A stretch of 64,000 nt of DNA from Caldalkalibacillus mannanilyticus JCM 10596 (GTDB lineage Bacteria; Bacillota; Bacilli; Caldalkalibacillales; JCM-10596). The notes beneath the pieces were generated by a model. The model ran no database searches. It saw only the letters and a list, made by a program, of their open reading frames with translations, and had not been told where the DNA came from. The stretch spans positions 1 to 64,000 of the forward strand of contig NZ_BAMO01000023.1 of the NCBI RefSeq assembly GCF_000615945.1. The letters are read 5' to 3'. The translations under genes were made by a program, and so were the position numbers. This document shows, piece after piece, positions 54,757 through 64,000 of the stretch; within the stretch, counting starts at the first letter, position 1; each line of letters begins with the position of its first letter.

Positions 54757-55044
54757 ATGCGCAAGTACGAAGTAATGTATATCGTGCGTCCTACCCTTGA
54801 AGAAGCAGCTACTAAAGCTTTAGTTGAGCGTTTCCAAAACGTAACAACTGATGGCGGTGGCGAAATTGTTACCCTTAAAGAGATAGGCAAGCGTCGTTTG
54901 GCTTATGAAATCAATGATTTCCGTGAAGGGTATTATGTGTTAATGAATGTTAACGCTGAGCCTGCGGTGGTTTCTGAGTTAGATCGTCTTTTCAGAATTA
55001 GCGAAGATGTGATCCGTCATATCGTTGTTAGAGAAGAAGAGTAG
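54757..55044 (+). CDS. rpsF: 30S ribosomal protein S6
   Basis: 95 residues, full length. [26 protein letters not shown] at the N-terminus and the [20 protein letters not shown] block are typical. S6 pairs with S18 on the platform of the small subunit. The ATG follows AAAGGAGGTG. First gene of rpsF-ssb-rpsR. Confidence 0.98.
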   Translation: MRKYEVMYIVRPTLEEAATKALVERFQNVTTDGGGEIVTLKEIGKRRLAYEINDFREGYYVLMNVNAEPAVVSELDRLFRISEDVIRHIVVREEE

Positions 55045-55064
55045 GAACGGAAGGGGAGTTTAAG

Positions 55065-55547
55065 ATGAATCGAATTATTTTGATCGGCCGTCTTACAAGA
55101 GATCCTGAATTGCGTTATACTCCAAATGGAGTGGCTGTTACTACATTTACATTGGCTGTGGATCGTCCCTATTCAAACCAACAGGGCGAGAGAGAAGCTG
55201 ATTTTATTAATATAGTAACATGGCGTGGTTTAGCTGAAACATGTGCTAACTATTTGAAAAAAGGCCGTTTAACAGCCGCAGAAGGTCGCTTACAGATCCG
55301 AAATTATGAAAATAATGAAGGTAAAAAGGTGTACGTTTCTGAAGTAGTAGCAGATAATGTGAGATTCTTAGAATCAGGTGGACAAGGACAATCGTCTCAA
55401 GGTTCTGGTGGTCAACAACAGCAGCAAGCCTATGGATCAGGATCAAGTCAAAGGACAGGCTACAATGATCAGAATCGATTTAATGATGACCCCTTTGCGA
55501 ACGATGGCAAACCAATTGACATTTCGGATGACGATTTACCATTCTAG
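55065..55547 (+). CDS. ssb: Single-stranded DNA-binding protein
   Basis: 160 residues: OB-fold domain (1-105, starting [23 protein letters not shown]), a Gly/Gln/Ser-rich linker, and the acidic protein-interaction tip DISDDDLPF. It coats single-stranded DNA in replication and repair. It lies between rpsF and rpsR; in B. subtilis this operon also carries a SOS-type promoter, which I did not find here. Confidence 0.98.
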   Translation: MNRIILIGRLTRDPELRYTPNGVAVTTFTLAVDRPYSNQQGEREADFINIVTWRGLAETCANYLKKGRLTAAEGRLQIRNYENNEGKKVYVSEVVADNVRFLESGGQGQSSQGSGGQQQQQAYGSGSSQRTGYNDQNRFNDDPFANDGKPIDISDDDLPF

Positions 55548-55581
55548 GATGGTAAAAATTTAATCAAAGGGAGGATTTACG

Positions 55582-55827
55582 ATGGCAGGTGGAAAAAGAC
55601 CAGGCGGTCGTGGTGGAAAGCGCCGTAAAGTATGTTACTTTACTGTGAACAAAATCAAAACGATCGATTACAAAAATACCGATCTTTTAAAGAAGTTCAT
55701 TAGTGAGCGCGGTAAAATATTGCCTCGTCGAGTTACTGGAACTTCAGCAAAGTATCAGCGTAAATTAACAACAGCTATTAAGCGTTCTCGCCAAATGGCT
55801 TTGTTACCATATACAACTGAAGCGTAA
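55582..55827 (+). CDS. rpsR: 30S ribosomal protein S18
   Basis: 81 residues. The [45 protein letters not shown] core is diagnostic. The N-terminus is Gly/Arg-rich. The ATG follows GGGAGG. It ends the rpsF operon at a terminator. Confidence 0.98.
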   Translation: MAGGKRPGGRGGKRRKVCYFTVNKIKTIDYKNTDLLKKFISERGKILPRRVTGTSAKYQRKLTTAIKRSRQMALLPYTTEA

Positions 55828-55838
55828 AGCTAAATGCA

Positions 55839-55877
55839 GGCAGGGAATACATGATTTTAAGTGTTTCCTGTCTTTTT
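55839..55877 (+). terminator. Terminator of the rpsF-ssb-rpsR operon
   Basis: GGCAGGGAA pairs with TTTCCTGTC (wobble included), followed by five T. Confidence 0.75.
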
Positions 55878-55916
55878 AGTCCCTTTTTTACTTTATGAGT
55901 GAAGGAGACATCCCTT

Positions 55917-57154
55917 ATGAATCGAGGAGAGCACGAACCCTTCCAACAGATTTTCGAGAACTTGGAAAGCCTTGCTGATAAAATCAGTGAGGTTCTTACC
56001 TGTCCTGTCACGATTGAGGATGCCAATCATCGGCTTTTGGCATACAGCTCTCATGAACCGGGAATTGATCCAGCACGAATGGCTACCATAGTTGGGCGCA
56101 GGGTTCCAGAAAAAGTGATTAACAGCCTATGGCAAGAGGGTGTGATTCCTCGTTTGTTAGAGAGTGATGATCCGATTCGAATTAGCCCGATTAATGATGT
56201 AGGCTGGGGAATCGAATCGCTATTTCCATCCGTAATAATGAAGAGATTCTCGGATATATCTGGCTTCTTGAGATCGATAAACACTTAGATCAAGAGGCAT
56301 TTGAACAATTAAAGAGAGCAGCAAAAGCGGCGAAAACCAAGCTGCTCCAGTTTCAGGTACATAAGCAAAAAGAAGAGCAAGGACATCAGGAATTTTTCTG
56401 GCAGCTTCTCACAGGCTACATGAAGTCAAATACAAGCATTAAGGATAAAGCGGAAAAACTACATATTAAGCTGCCTGAGTGTTATCAGGTGTTGGTTTTT
56501 CGATTTGATCAAAAAATCGATGATAACCTCTACAAACAGATTCAATACATCCTAACAACACTACAAAGAATTCGCATCATTAGCCATGTTACGGATCGCA
56601 GCCGTCTTGTCTTACTTATCTCATCCTCCGATGATCCAACATTTAAAGAGTCATTAACCGAGTTTATGATGGTGTTTACCACACAAATGGAGGAACGATT
56701 CCAAAGTTTTCCCATTGAATCCGCTTGTGGTTCCCTGATGAAGGGAGACTATTCGAAGGTTGAAAAAAGCTATCAAGAGGCGCTAACGGTTCTTAGGCTT
56801 AAGAGAAAGTTTCCTATAGAATTACAACATACCTATCACTATCATGATATGGGGTTTTACCTTTATCTCCCATGGCTATATGAAAAAAAGAAGGGAGAAA
56901 ATATGGGTAACCCTCATCTGCAAGCCTTACGAAGATATGATCAGGAAAATGGGACTCATTTATATCATACCCTTGAGATTTTTCTCTCCCTTGATTGTAA
57001 TGTGAAGGAAACAGCGGAAAAGCTGCACGTTCACATCAACACGCTCAATTATCGTCTCAAGAGAATTGAAGAGATCAGCCGTGTTCATCTTAAAAGCATG
57101 GATCAAAAAGTGAGTCTATACTTAGATATGAAGGCAGAGAAATATGAGGAGTAG
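55917..57154 (+). pseudogene. PucR/CdaR-type regulator, AdeR-like, frameshifted
   Basis: A regulator of about 410 residues. The N-terminal sensor region (FENLESLADKISEVLTCPVTIEDANHRLLAYSSHE) is followed by a GGDEF-like middle and the C-terminal PucR helix-turn-helix ETAEKLHVHINTLNYRLKRIEEI. The frame breaks near 56206-56210, where GGGGAATCG lacks one base. The -1 frame then reads RIAISIRNNEEILGYIWLLEIDKH and continues to 57154. The ATG at 55917 follows GAAGGAG. In B. subtilis AdeR, of this family, activates ald, and the ald gene is immediately downstream here, so an AdeR role is likely. Confidence 0.85.
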
Positions 57155-57195
57155 GTACATTTGTGTAAAACACACAAATGCTACTACTCTTTTTC
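57149..57195 (+). terminator. Terminator between the AdeR-like gene and ald
   Basis: GAGTAG and CTACTC outside, CATTTGTGT and ACACAAATG inside, followed by T runs. Confidence 0.88.
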
Positions 57196-57270
57196 TTTTT
57201 TCTCGACAATAGAAGCAAGCATCTTTCCACTTTATACTAATAATAAGACTATATTGAGGGGGATTACAAA

Positions 57271-58401
57271 ATGATCATAGGTGTACCTAAAGAGATAAAA
57301 AATAATGAAAATCGTGTTGCCATTACACCAGCAGGAGTCGCATCTTTTGTTCGTGCTGGACACAAGGTCATCGTAGAAAAAGGAGCTGGATTTGGAAGCG
57401 GTTTCAACGATCAGGACTATGTGTCTTCTGGTGCAGAGATGATTGAACTAGCAGCCGATGTATGGGCTCAGGCAGATATGATTATGAAGGTTAAAGAACC
57501 GATCCCAAGCGAATATGGATACTTTAGAGAAGGCTTGATTCTCTTTACTTATTTACATTTAGCGGCAGATAAGCTCTAACTCAGGCTTTAGTTGACAGTG
57601 GCGTATTGGCTATTGCTTATGAAACAGTGCAGGTGAATCGTACTCTTCCTCTATTAACACCAATGAGTGAAGTAGCAGGTAGAATGGCTGTTCAAATCGG
57701 AGCACAATTCCTAGAGAAGCCTAAGGGTGGAAAAGGAATTTTATTAGGAGGAGTTCCTGGAGTTCAAAAAGGAAAGGTAGCGATTATTGGCGGTGGTGTG
57801 GTAGGTACGAATGCAGCGAAGATCGCCATGGGACTTGGCAGATGTGACGATTCTTGATGTTAGTGCAGAAAGACTAAGACAAATTGACGATATTTTTGGA
57901 GCACAAATCCAAACGCTCATGTCTAACCCTTTCAATATTGCTCAGGCTGTGGCAGAATCGGATCTCGTGATCGGAGCTGTATTAATTGCTGGAGCCAAAG
58001 CGCCTAAGCTTGTGACCGAAGAAATGGTTCAAGTTATGAAGCCAGGATCTGTGATTGTGGATGTGGCTATTGATCAAGGTGGAATTTTTGAAACGGTAGA
58101 CCGTATTACCACACATGATGCACCAACCTATGAAAAACACGAGGTTTTACATTATGCCGTTGCCAACATGCCGGGTGCAGTACCAAGAACCTCAACGATT
58201 GCTTTAACGAACGTGACCGTACCATACGCTCTTGAGATTGCCAATAAAGGAGTCTATAGAGCGATTCAAGAAAGCCCTGCCTTGAAGCTAGGTGTCAACG
58301 TAGCAGCAGGAAGTGTTACGTATGAAAGTGTGGCAAGAGATCTAGGGTATGAGTATGCCTCTGTGGAGAGTGCACTAGGAAAAGAGCTTTCAACGATCTA
58401 A
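57271..58401 (+). pseudogene. ald: Alanine dehydrogenase, two frameshifts
   Basis: Alanine dehydrogenase interconverts L-alanine and pyruvate using NAD and supports growth on alanine and sporulation. [41 protein letters not shown] and AYETVQ, the NAD-binding [17 protein letters not shown] and the C-terminal [20 protein letters not shown] are recognisable over the full length. The frame is lost at about 57573 (one base missing before LTQALVDSG) and again at about 57838, where GGCAGATG should be GGNGCAGATG (two bases missing, or one extra). Two breaks in one conserved gene raise the suspicion of sequence errors. Confidence 0.93.
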
Positions 58402-58475
58402 ATGACCATTAGGAATTAGAGAAATTACCGAGAAAAAACGGGAAAATGGGATGTAATCGAAGCATCACATAAAGG

Positions 58476-58535
58476 AAAAATCATAGATCAGTTGTATCTG
58501 TCGACAAAAGGATGCACCGATCTATGGTTTTTTCT
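58476..58535 (+). terminator. Terminator of ald
   Basis: AAAAATCATAGATC pairs with GATCTATGGTTTTTT, with a long loop; followed by TTCTG. Confidence 0.7.
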
Positions 58536-58540
58536 GTTTT

Positions 58541-58569
58541 TTGCAATATGACCCGTGTTCCTATATAAT
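58541..58569 (+). promoter_or_regulatory. Promoter of yybS-gdpP-rplI-dnaB
   Basis: TTGCAA (58541-58546), 17-bp spacer, TATAAT (58564-58569). Confidence 0.65.
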
Positions 58570-58605
58570 TATTTAGATATCTTTAACATGGAGCGTAGAT
58601 CAAAT

Positions 58606-59565
58606 ATGGATCAAAATCAATCAAATTCAAATCCTTTTTTAGCAGGATTCATCACACTTGCTTTCTTCTTTACGTTACTACTTATTATCTTACTTATCCC
58701 TATTGTTAATATTGTAGCCTTTTTGTTTTTGCCGTTTCCGTTTATTCTGCATATCTATAAGCATGGGCTAAAATCTACAGCGCTTGTTGGGATATTAGCC
58801 TTGTTTATTACCATGATCTATAACCCCATTTTAGGACTATTCACCTTAGTTGCGGGAAGTGTGGGAATGGTCATGGGCTATTTTTATCAGCAAAAGAAGG
58901 GAGCCCTTGCTCCGATTATGGCAGGGATGCTGACCTACTTATTTAATTATTTGCTGATCTTCATCATTAGTGTTTATGTTTTCAACTTTAATGTAACGGA
59001 TATGATGCAAGCAAATTTAGACAATATGATGGAAATGCACCAGGCAGCAGGTGGTTTCTTACAACTTCCACTTGATGAAAACCAAGTAACGGTATATAAA
59101 GAGTATATAGAAATTTTAACATCGGCTTTCCCAGCGCTCATGATTACATCTGCCATTGTCATGACAGGACTTCACCACATGATTCAATGGAGAGTGCTAC
59201 GGAAAATGGGCTATGAAGTGGATACACTTCCTCCATTTCGTGAGTGGCGTTTTCCTAAATCTATCTTGTGGTACTATTTAGTTTCCTTATTATTATTAAT
59301 GTTCGGCTTTATGGAGCCAGGAACGGCACTGTTCCCAACTTTATTTAACTTACAGTACATTCTTGAGATTATCATCTTTCTGCAAGGGTTAGCGGTGATC
59401 GCTTATTTTTCATATCATAAACGAATGGGAAAAATGCTTCCGATCCTTACTGTGATTCTGACCTTGTTCATTCCACAGATTATGGTGATGGTCGTTCGGC
59501 TGATCGGGATTTTCGAATTTGGTTTTGGTCTTCGAAGCCGAATCAAGACGACAAAAGAAAAATGA
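58606..59565 (+). CDS. yybS: DUF2232 membrane protein (YybS)
   Basis: About 319 residues with eight to nine TM helices and a short Asn/Gln-rich N-terminus. DUF2232 proteins (YybS) precede gdpP in Bacillales, as here, and their role is unknown. An open frame begins at 58555. The ATG at 58606 has a weak GGAG upstream, and the ATG at 58588 is the other option. Twenty-one bases separate it from gdpP. Confidence 0.88.
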   Translation: MDQNQSNSNPFLAGFITLAFFFTLLLIILLIPIVNIVAFLFLPFPFILHIYKHGLKSTALVGILALFITMIYNPILGLFTLVAGSVGMVMGYFYQQKKGALAPIMAGMLTYLFNYLLIFIISVYVFNFNVTDMMQANLDNMMEMHQAAGGFLQLPLDENQVTVYKEYIEILTSAFPALMITSAIVMTGLHHMIQWRVLRKMGYEVDTLPPFREWRFPKSILWYYLVSLLLLMFGFMEPGTALFPTLFNLQYILEIIIFLQGLAVIAYFSYHKRMGKMLPILTVILTLFIPQIMVMVVRLIGIFEFGFGLRSRIKTTKEK

Positions 59566-59586
59566 TTGGAATAAGGGGCTGAGAGT

Positions 59587-61560
59587 GTGCCAGAATTCCT
59601 AAGAAGATTGCGTGGGTATCATCGAATTGCTTCCTATAGTTTGTCCGTGCTCATGCTTTCCATATTAACATGGTATCAATGGACCTGGGGGCTTATTGGT
59701 TGGCTAATTGTTGCTCTATTAGTTTATCTCGATTACAAAGCCGAAAAGTCCTTTGAGGCTGAGATTGAGCAATATATTTCCACCCTATCCTATCGAATTA
59801 AAAAAGTAGGGGAAGAAGTGATTTCTGATCTTCCCCTTGGGATTATTCTGTATGATGAAGAGCATAAGGTTCAATGGCATAATCGATATGTGGTTGATCA
59901 ATTAGGGATAGAAGAAATCATGGGTGGCAAGAAAATCAATGATGTACTCCCTAAGCTGGAACAATGGATCATAGAGGGAAATCAAGAGGGTACATTCCGT
60001 CATCAAAACCTGGTTCTCCAACTGATTAGCCAGCCAGAGGAAAGGTTGCTTTATCTTTTTGATCATACAGAGTATCATCAACTGCAAACCAAGCATCGAC
60101 AGGGGCAGGTTGTTTTTCTGCACATTCATTTGGATAATTTAGATGAAGTAACCCAAGGCTTGGATGAACAGCGCAGAGCTCTAATGATGAGTGAAGTGAG
60201 CCGAGCTCTGAACAATTGGACACAGGAACTAGGAATCTATATCAAGAGAACGAACTCTGATAAATTTTTTGGAATCATGAATGAGCATTCCTTGCGTCAG
60301 CTAGAAGAAAATAAGTTTGAGATTCTGGATACGATTCGTGAGCTCACCAGTCAGAATAAGATTCCAGTCACACTAAGTATTGGTGTGGGAGCGGGTACGG
60401 AAAACCTGCTAGAATTAGGTCAGCTTTCCCAATCTAGCTTAGATATTGCGTTGGGAAGAGGGGGAGATCAGGCAGCGGTCAAAAGAGGGACAGGGAAGAT
60501 TACCTTTTATGGTGGGAAATCTAGTGCCATTGAGAAAAGAACGCGTGTAAGAGCCCGAGTGATCTCTCATGCTCTCAGAGATTTGATCAGAGAAAGTGAT
60601 CAGGTCTTCATTATGGGACATCGAGATCCTGATATGGATTCCATAGGAGCGGCAATTGGAGTACTGAAAGCCGTTCACGTTAACCAGAAGACAGGATATA
60701 TTCTTCTGGATACGAACCAACAAACAGCAGGAATTCATAAACTTATGCAAGAAATAAAGAAAAGTGAGGACCTGTATAAACATTTTATACCATCCTCTGA
60801 AGCCTTAGAGCTGAAAACAGAAAAGAGCTTGCTAGTTATTGTCGATGTTCATCGTCCCTCTCTTGTCATGGAAGGGAAAGTACTGGACAGTATTTCACGC
60901 CGAGTGGTGATCGATCATCATCGCCGTGGAGAGGAGTTTGTCACAGAGCCTCTCCTTGTCTATATGGAGCCGTATGCTTCATCAACGAGTGAGCTCGTCA
61001 CAGAATTACTGGAGTATCAGAGCACGGATTTAAAGATGACCTCGATAGAAGCGACAGCTATGCTGGCAGGGATCGTGGTTGATACCAAAAGCTTTGCTTT
61101 TCGAACGGGTTCAAGAACCTTTGATGCGGCTTCTTACTTACGACATCATGGAGCAGATACGAGTCTAGTGCAAAAAATATTAAAAGAAGATATGGATCAG
61201 TTTATCAAAAGGGCGAAAATCGTGGCGAATGCAGAAATCTACGCTGAAAAAATTGCCATCTCCATAGGGGAAATGGATGAAAAGTATGGTCAGGTCTTAT
61301 TAGCCCAAGCGGCAGACACCTTGCTCACGATGAATCAGGTCATTGCATCCTTTGTCCTCAGTCAGCGCCCAGATGGTATAATTACAATAAGTGCACGTTC
61401 CTTAGGGGAGATCAATGTGCAAATGATTATGGAGAAATTAGAAGGTGGAGGTCATTTGACCAATGCAGCCACTCAAATAGAAGGAAAGTCACTGGATGAG
61501 GTTATCGAGTGGTTAAAAGAAGTCATTGATGATTATTTTCGAGGGGGAGTGAAGTCATGA
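59587..61560 (+). CDS. gdpP: Cyclic-di-AMP phosphodiesterase GdpP
   Basis: A 657-residue membrane phosphodiesterase that hydrolyses c-di-AMP to pApA. Two TM helices (about 15-50) precede a PAS-like domain (about 75-150), a degenerate GGDEF domain (about 165-300) and the DHH/DHHA1 catalytic domain. The latter has [11 protein letters not shown] (from 344) and the DHH motif in VIDHHRRGE (about 441-449). Translation starts at GTG after AAGGGG. It overlaps rplI by four bases. With the c-di-AMP riboswitch at 43.8 kb, both a sensor and a degrader of this nucleotide are in the window. Confidence 0.97.
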   Translation: MPEFLRRLRGYHRIASYSLSVLMLSILTWYQWTWGLIGWLIVALLVYLDYKAEKSFEAEIEQYISTLSYRIKKVGEEVISDLPLGIILYDEEHKVQWHNRYVVDQLGIEEIMGGKKINDVLPKLEQWIIEGNQEGTFRHQNLVLQLISQPEERLLYLFDHTEYHQLQTKHRQGQVVFLHIHLDNLDEVTQGLDEQRRALMMSEVSRALNNWTQELGIYIKRTNSDKFFGIMNEHSLRQLEENKFEILDTIRELTSQNKIPVTLSIGVGAGTENLLELGQLSQSSLDIALGRGGDQAAVKRGTGKITFYGGKSSAIEKRTRVRARVISHALRDLIRESDQVFIMGHRDPDMDSIGAAIGVLKAVHVNQKTGYILLDTNQQTAGIHKLMQEIKKSEDLYKHFIPSSEALELKTEKSLLVIVDVHRPSLVMEGKVLDSISRRVVIDHHRRGEEFVTEPLLVYMEPYASSTSELVTELLEYQSTDLKMTSIEATAMLAGIVVDTKSFAFRTGSRTFDAASYLRHHGADTSLVQKILKEDMDQFIKRAKIVANAEIYAEKIAISIGEMDEKYGQVLLAQAADTLLTMNQVIASFVLSQRPDGIITISARSLGEINVQMIMEKLEGGGHLTNAATQIEGKSLDEVIEWLKEVIDDYFRGGVKS

Positions 61561-62000
61561 AAGTGATATTTCAAAAGGACGTTAAAGGAGTCGGGAAAAA
61601 AGGGGAAGTAAAAGAGGTTGCTGAGGGGTATTTCCGTAACTTTTTAGCTCCAAAAAAATTAGCAGTAGAAGCAAGTGAATCGAACCTAACGAGTCATAAA
61701 ATGAAAGAAAAAAGCAAGGAAAAGAAGCATCAGGAAGAAGTGGAGCAAGCTCGTGAATTAGCTGCCAAGCTTGAGAAGGAAACGGTTCAAATCAAGGCGA
61801 AGGCGGGGGAAGGCGGTCGCTTATTCGGAGCGGTAACCAATAAGCAGGTGGCAGAAGCCTTAGCGCGTAAGAAATATTCAATTGATAAACGCAAAATCGT
61901 GATGAATGAGCCGATTCGTACCATTGGAGTTACTAATGTACCTGTTAAGCTTCACCCCGAAGTGACAGCTACGCTTAAGGTACAAGTGATTGAAGAATGA
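61557..62000 (+). CDS. rplI: 50S ribosomal protein L9
   Basis: 147 residues: the N-terminal rRNA-binding domain ([36 protein letters not shown]), a long charged helix (about 40-75), and the C-terminal domain [17 protein letters not shown]. Overlaps gdpP and dnaB by four bases on each side, so the three are translationally coupled. Confidence 0.98.
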   Translation: MKVIFQKDVKGVGKKGEVKEVAEGYFRNFLAPKKLAVEASESNLTSHKMKEKSKEKKHQEEVEQARELAAKLEKETVQIKAKAGEGGRLFGAVTNKQVAEALARKKYSIDKRKIVMNEPIRTIGVTNVPVKLHPEVTATLKVQVIEE

Positions 62001-63358
62001 GTGAATTATTCTTAGACCGTACACCACCACAGAATATAGAAGCAGAGCAAGCGGTTCTAGGATCTATTTTTCTTGATATAGAAGCCTTATTCAAAGCAAC
62101 AGAATTGATCAGAGTAGAAGATTTTTATCGTACAGCCCATCAGCGAATCTTTGAGGTGATGGTTGAATTAAATGATGCGGATCAGCCGGTCGATTTAATC
62201 ACGGTGACCTCGGAGCTTCATGATCGCAAATGGCTGGATGAGGTAGGCGGAGTCAGCTATTTAAGTGATCTGGCAAACTCTGTCCCGACTTCTGCTAATG
62301 TAGAATACTATGCCTTAATGGTAGAAGAAAAAGCGATTTTAAGACGCTTAATCAAAACAGCCACCCAGATTGTCAGCAGCGGCTATGCTGCTCAGGATGA
62401 AGTTCAAGACATCCTGAACCAAGCAGAACGCAGTATCCTGGATATCTCGGGGAAAAGAACCAATGATGGTTTTATCGCGATCAAAGACGTGCTGGTGGAA
62501 ACGTATGAAAGAATTGAAACTCTCCACAACAGTACAAGTGAGATGACAGGGATTCCATCTGGCTATCGTGATTTGGACAAGATGACCTCTGGCTTTCAGC
62601 GCTCGGACCTGATTATTCTTGCTGCACGACCTTCTGTTGGTAAAACAGCCTTTGCTCTAAATGTGGCACAGAATGTAGCGGCAAGAGCAGGGGAAACCGT
62701 GGCTATCTTTTCTTTGGAGATGTCGGCTCCACAGCTTGTCCAGCGTATGCTGTGTGCCGAAGGAAACATTGATGCCAACCGAATGCGTACAGGAACCTTT
62801 CAAGAGCCTGATTGGGACAAGCTGACCATGGCGATTGCCACCCTTTCGAAGGCAAGTATTTTTATCGATGATACGCCGGGAATTACAGTGAGCCAAATCC
62901 GTTCCAAATGTCGCCGGCTCAAAGCAGAGCATGGACTGGGGATTATTCTGATCGACTACCTTCAACTGATCCAAGGCTCGGGAAAAGAGAATCGACAGCA
63001 GGAGATTTCCGCCATTTCCCGTACATTAAAGGGAATTGCCAGAGAGTTGGATTGTACCGTTATCGCGTTATCCCAGCTTAGTCGTGCTGTAGAGCAGCGT
63101 CAGGATAAAAGACCGATGCTTTCCGATTTGCGTGAATCAGGGTCGATTGAGCAGGATGCGGATATTGTCGCCTTCCTCTACCGAGACGATTACTATGACC
63201 ATGAGTCAGAGAATAAGAATGTCATCGAAATCCTGATAGCCAAACAGCGTAACGGACCTGTAGGAAAGGTTGAGCTTGCCTTCTTGAAGGAATATAACAA
63301 ATTCGTTAACTTAAGCAGAGAAGCACAGCGCGAGGCTCCACCATCTATGGGAGCATAA
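61997..63358 (+). CDS. dnaB: Replicative DNA helicase (DnaB family; DnaC in Bacillus)
   Basis: The 453-residue hexameric replication fork helicase. The N-terminal domain has [15 protein letters not shown]. Walker A is [14 protein letters not shown] (about 211-224), Walker B ends [11 protein letters not shown], and [32 protein letters not shown] is the Arg-finger block. In B. subtilis the homologue is named dnaC and lies in the same rplI-dnaC-purA order. A terminator follows. Confidence 0.98.
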   Translation: MSELFLDRTPPQNIEAEQAVLGSIFLDIEALFKATELIRVEDFYRTAHQRIFEVMVELNDADQPVDLITVTSELHDRKWLDEVGGVSYLSDLANSVPTSANVEYYALMVEEKAILRRLIKTATQIVSSGYAAQDEVQDILNQAERSILDISGKRTNDGFIAIKDVLVETYERIETLHNSTSEMTGIPSGYRDLDKMTSGFQRSDLIILAARPSVGKTAFALNVAQNVAARAGETVAIFSLEMSAPQLVQRMLCAEGNIDANRMRTGTFQEPDWDKLTMAIATLSKASIFIDDTPGITVSQIRSKCRRLKAEHGLGIILIDYLQLIQGSGKENRQQEISAISRTLKGIARELDCTVIALSQLSRAVEQRQDKRPMLSDLRESGSIEQDADIVAFLYRDDYYDHESENKNVIEILIAKQRNGPVGKVELAFLKEYNKFVNLSREAQREAPPSMGA

Positions 63359-63384
63359 AAAAGAATCGTACATGCTTTTGAGAA

Positions 63385-63430
63385 AATAAACAAATAATAC
63401 CTTGTATAGGTCTATTATTTGTTTATTTTT
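63385..63430. terminator. Terminator between dnaB and purA
   Basis: AATAAACAAATAATA pairs perfectly with TATTATTTGTTTATT, followed by TTTTTTC. Confidence 0.85.
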
Positions 63431-63448
63431 TTCTTTTGTGTCCTTCGA

Positions 63449-63490
63449 ATGACGAACAAAAATAGATGAGTTAGAAGAGAATGTTCGTGA
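63449..63490. promoter_or_regulatory. Possible PurR box pair upstream of purA
   Basis: CGAAC (63453-63457) and an inverted GTTCG (63483-63487) are flanked by AT-rich bases like the Bacillus PurBox (AWWWCCGAACWWT), spaced about as required and just upstream of the promoter. The right-hand box (ATTCACGAACATT on the minus strand) is the better match. Confidence 0.45.
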
Positions 63491-63496
63491 ATGTTA

Positions 63497-63525
63497 TTGA
63501 AGTTTCGAGTCAACTCTGTTACACT
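63497..63525 (+). promoter_or_regulatory. purA promoter
   Basis: TTGAAG (63497-63502), 17-bp spacer, TACACT (63520-63525). Confidence 0.55.
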
Positions 63526-63570
63526 AAAAGAGGTTTTTTTCCAAGAAAATAGTTACTGGAGGTGTGTCCC

Positions 63571-64000
63571 ATGGCAAGCGTTGTTGTAGTTGGAACGCAA
63601 TGGGGAGATGAAGGAAAAGGAAAAATCACGGACTTTTTGTCTGAGAAGGCAGAGGTTGTGGCAAGATATCAGGGTGGAAATAACGCAGGACATACCATCA
63701 TTTTTAACGGAAACAAATATAAATTACATCTAGTACCTTCTGGTATTTTTTATACAGATAAATTATGTGTCATTGGCAATGGAATGGTTATTGATCCGAG
63801 AGCTTTAGTTCAGGAGATTCAATACATACATGACCAAGGCTTCTCAACGAAAAATCTCAAGATTAGTAATCGGGCGCATGTCATTCTGCCGTATCATCTA
63901 AAATTAGATGCAGCTGAAGAGGATAGTAAGGGTGCCAACAAAATAGGGACGACTCGCAAAGGAATTGGTCCAGCTTACATGGATAAAGCAGCGCGTGTGG
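63571..64000 (+). CDS. purA: Adenylosuccinate synthetase, partial (cut by window end)
   Basis: PurA makes adenylosuccinate from IMP, aspartate and GTP in AMP synthesis. The 143 visible residues include the GTP-binding [44 protein letters not shown] and [10 protein letters not shown]. The last is the Arg-containing IMP site. The ATG follows GGAGGTG. The window ends before the C-terminal two thirds. Confidence 0.98.
   Translation, partial: MASVVVVGTQWGDEGKGKITDFLSEKAEVVARYQGGNNAGHTIIFNGNKYKLHLVPSGIFYTDKLCVIGNGMVIDPRALVQEIQYIHDQGFSTKNLKISNRAHVILPYHLKLDAAEEDSKGANKIGTTRKGIGPAYMDKAARV

Overview
The window is the chromosomal replication-origin region of a spore-forming, low-GC Gram-positive bacterium of the Bacillales. 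The evidence is the conserved order dnaA-dnaN-yaaA-recF-remB-gyrB on the minus strand, rpmH-rnpA-yidD-yidC-jag-mnmE-mnmG-rsmG-noc-parA-parB on the plus strand, clustered DnaA boxes at 24.7-25.0 kb and 23.1-23.2 kb, three parS sites, and ychF-rpsF-ssb-rpsR and yybS-gdpP-rplI-dnaB-purA further right. Sporulation-linked genes (yyaC, yidC/spoIIIJ, jag, noc, soj/spo0J) point to an endospore former. I do not assign a genus. Most core genes point away from the origin, as expected for codirectional transcription and replication.

Layout. 0.1-3.9 kb: a degenerate HD-GYP protein and gyrA. 4.0-18.3 kb: an accessory block between gyrA and gyrB, which are adjacent in many relatives. It holds a Fur-controlled ferric-siderophore uptake locus, a broken EamA exporter, pirin, a universal stress protein, small membrane proteins, a lipoprotein, and a sucrose/fructo-oligosaccharide ABC import and GH32 island with its LacI repressor. 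The island is bracketed by an imperfect direct repeat of about 80 bp. 18.3-34.3 kb: the oriC core. 34.4-41.0 kb: a conserved flank with a cysteine-desulfurase-like enzyme, DUF554, an aminotransferase, YyaC, a YkvI-like protein, DUF3343, MscS and DUF951. 41-53.4 kb: a second accessory block with a secreted lipase-like protein, an alpha/beta hydrolase, a c-di-AMP riboswitch with ktrA, an MFS transporter, two paralogous secreted small proteins around a decayed group II intron, a SOS-box-preceded YdjM-like hydrolase, a DUF3231 protein and small membrane or regulatory genes. 53.5-64 kb: ychF, the rpsF operon, an AdeR-like regulator with ald, yybS, gdpP, rplI, dnaB and the start of purA.

Links between genes. 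c-di-AMP appears twice: GdpP degrades it, and a c-di-AMP riboswitch with two terminator hairpins precedes ktrA, whose product family also binds c-di-AMP. AdeR-type regulators activate ald, and that pair is adjacent here. ParB/Noc and their DNA sites sit together, one parS lying inside a terminator hairpin.

Quality. At least nine otherwise well-conserved genes are broken by frameshifts, mostly apparent one-base losses at short homopolymers (EamA, YkvI-like, lipase, MFS, DUF2089, ychF, adeR-like, ald twice), plus a decayed intron reverse transcriptase. That pattern suggests indel errors in the assembly at least as much as real gene decay. I found no rRNA, tRNA, CRISPR array or intact transposon.
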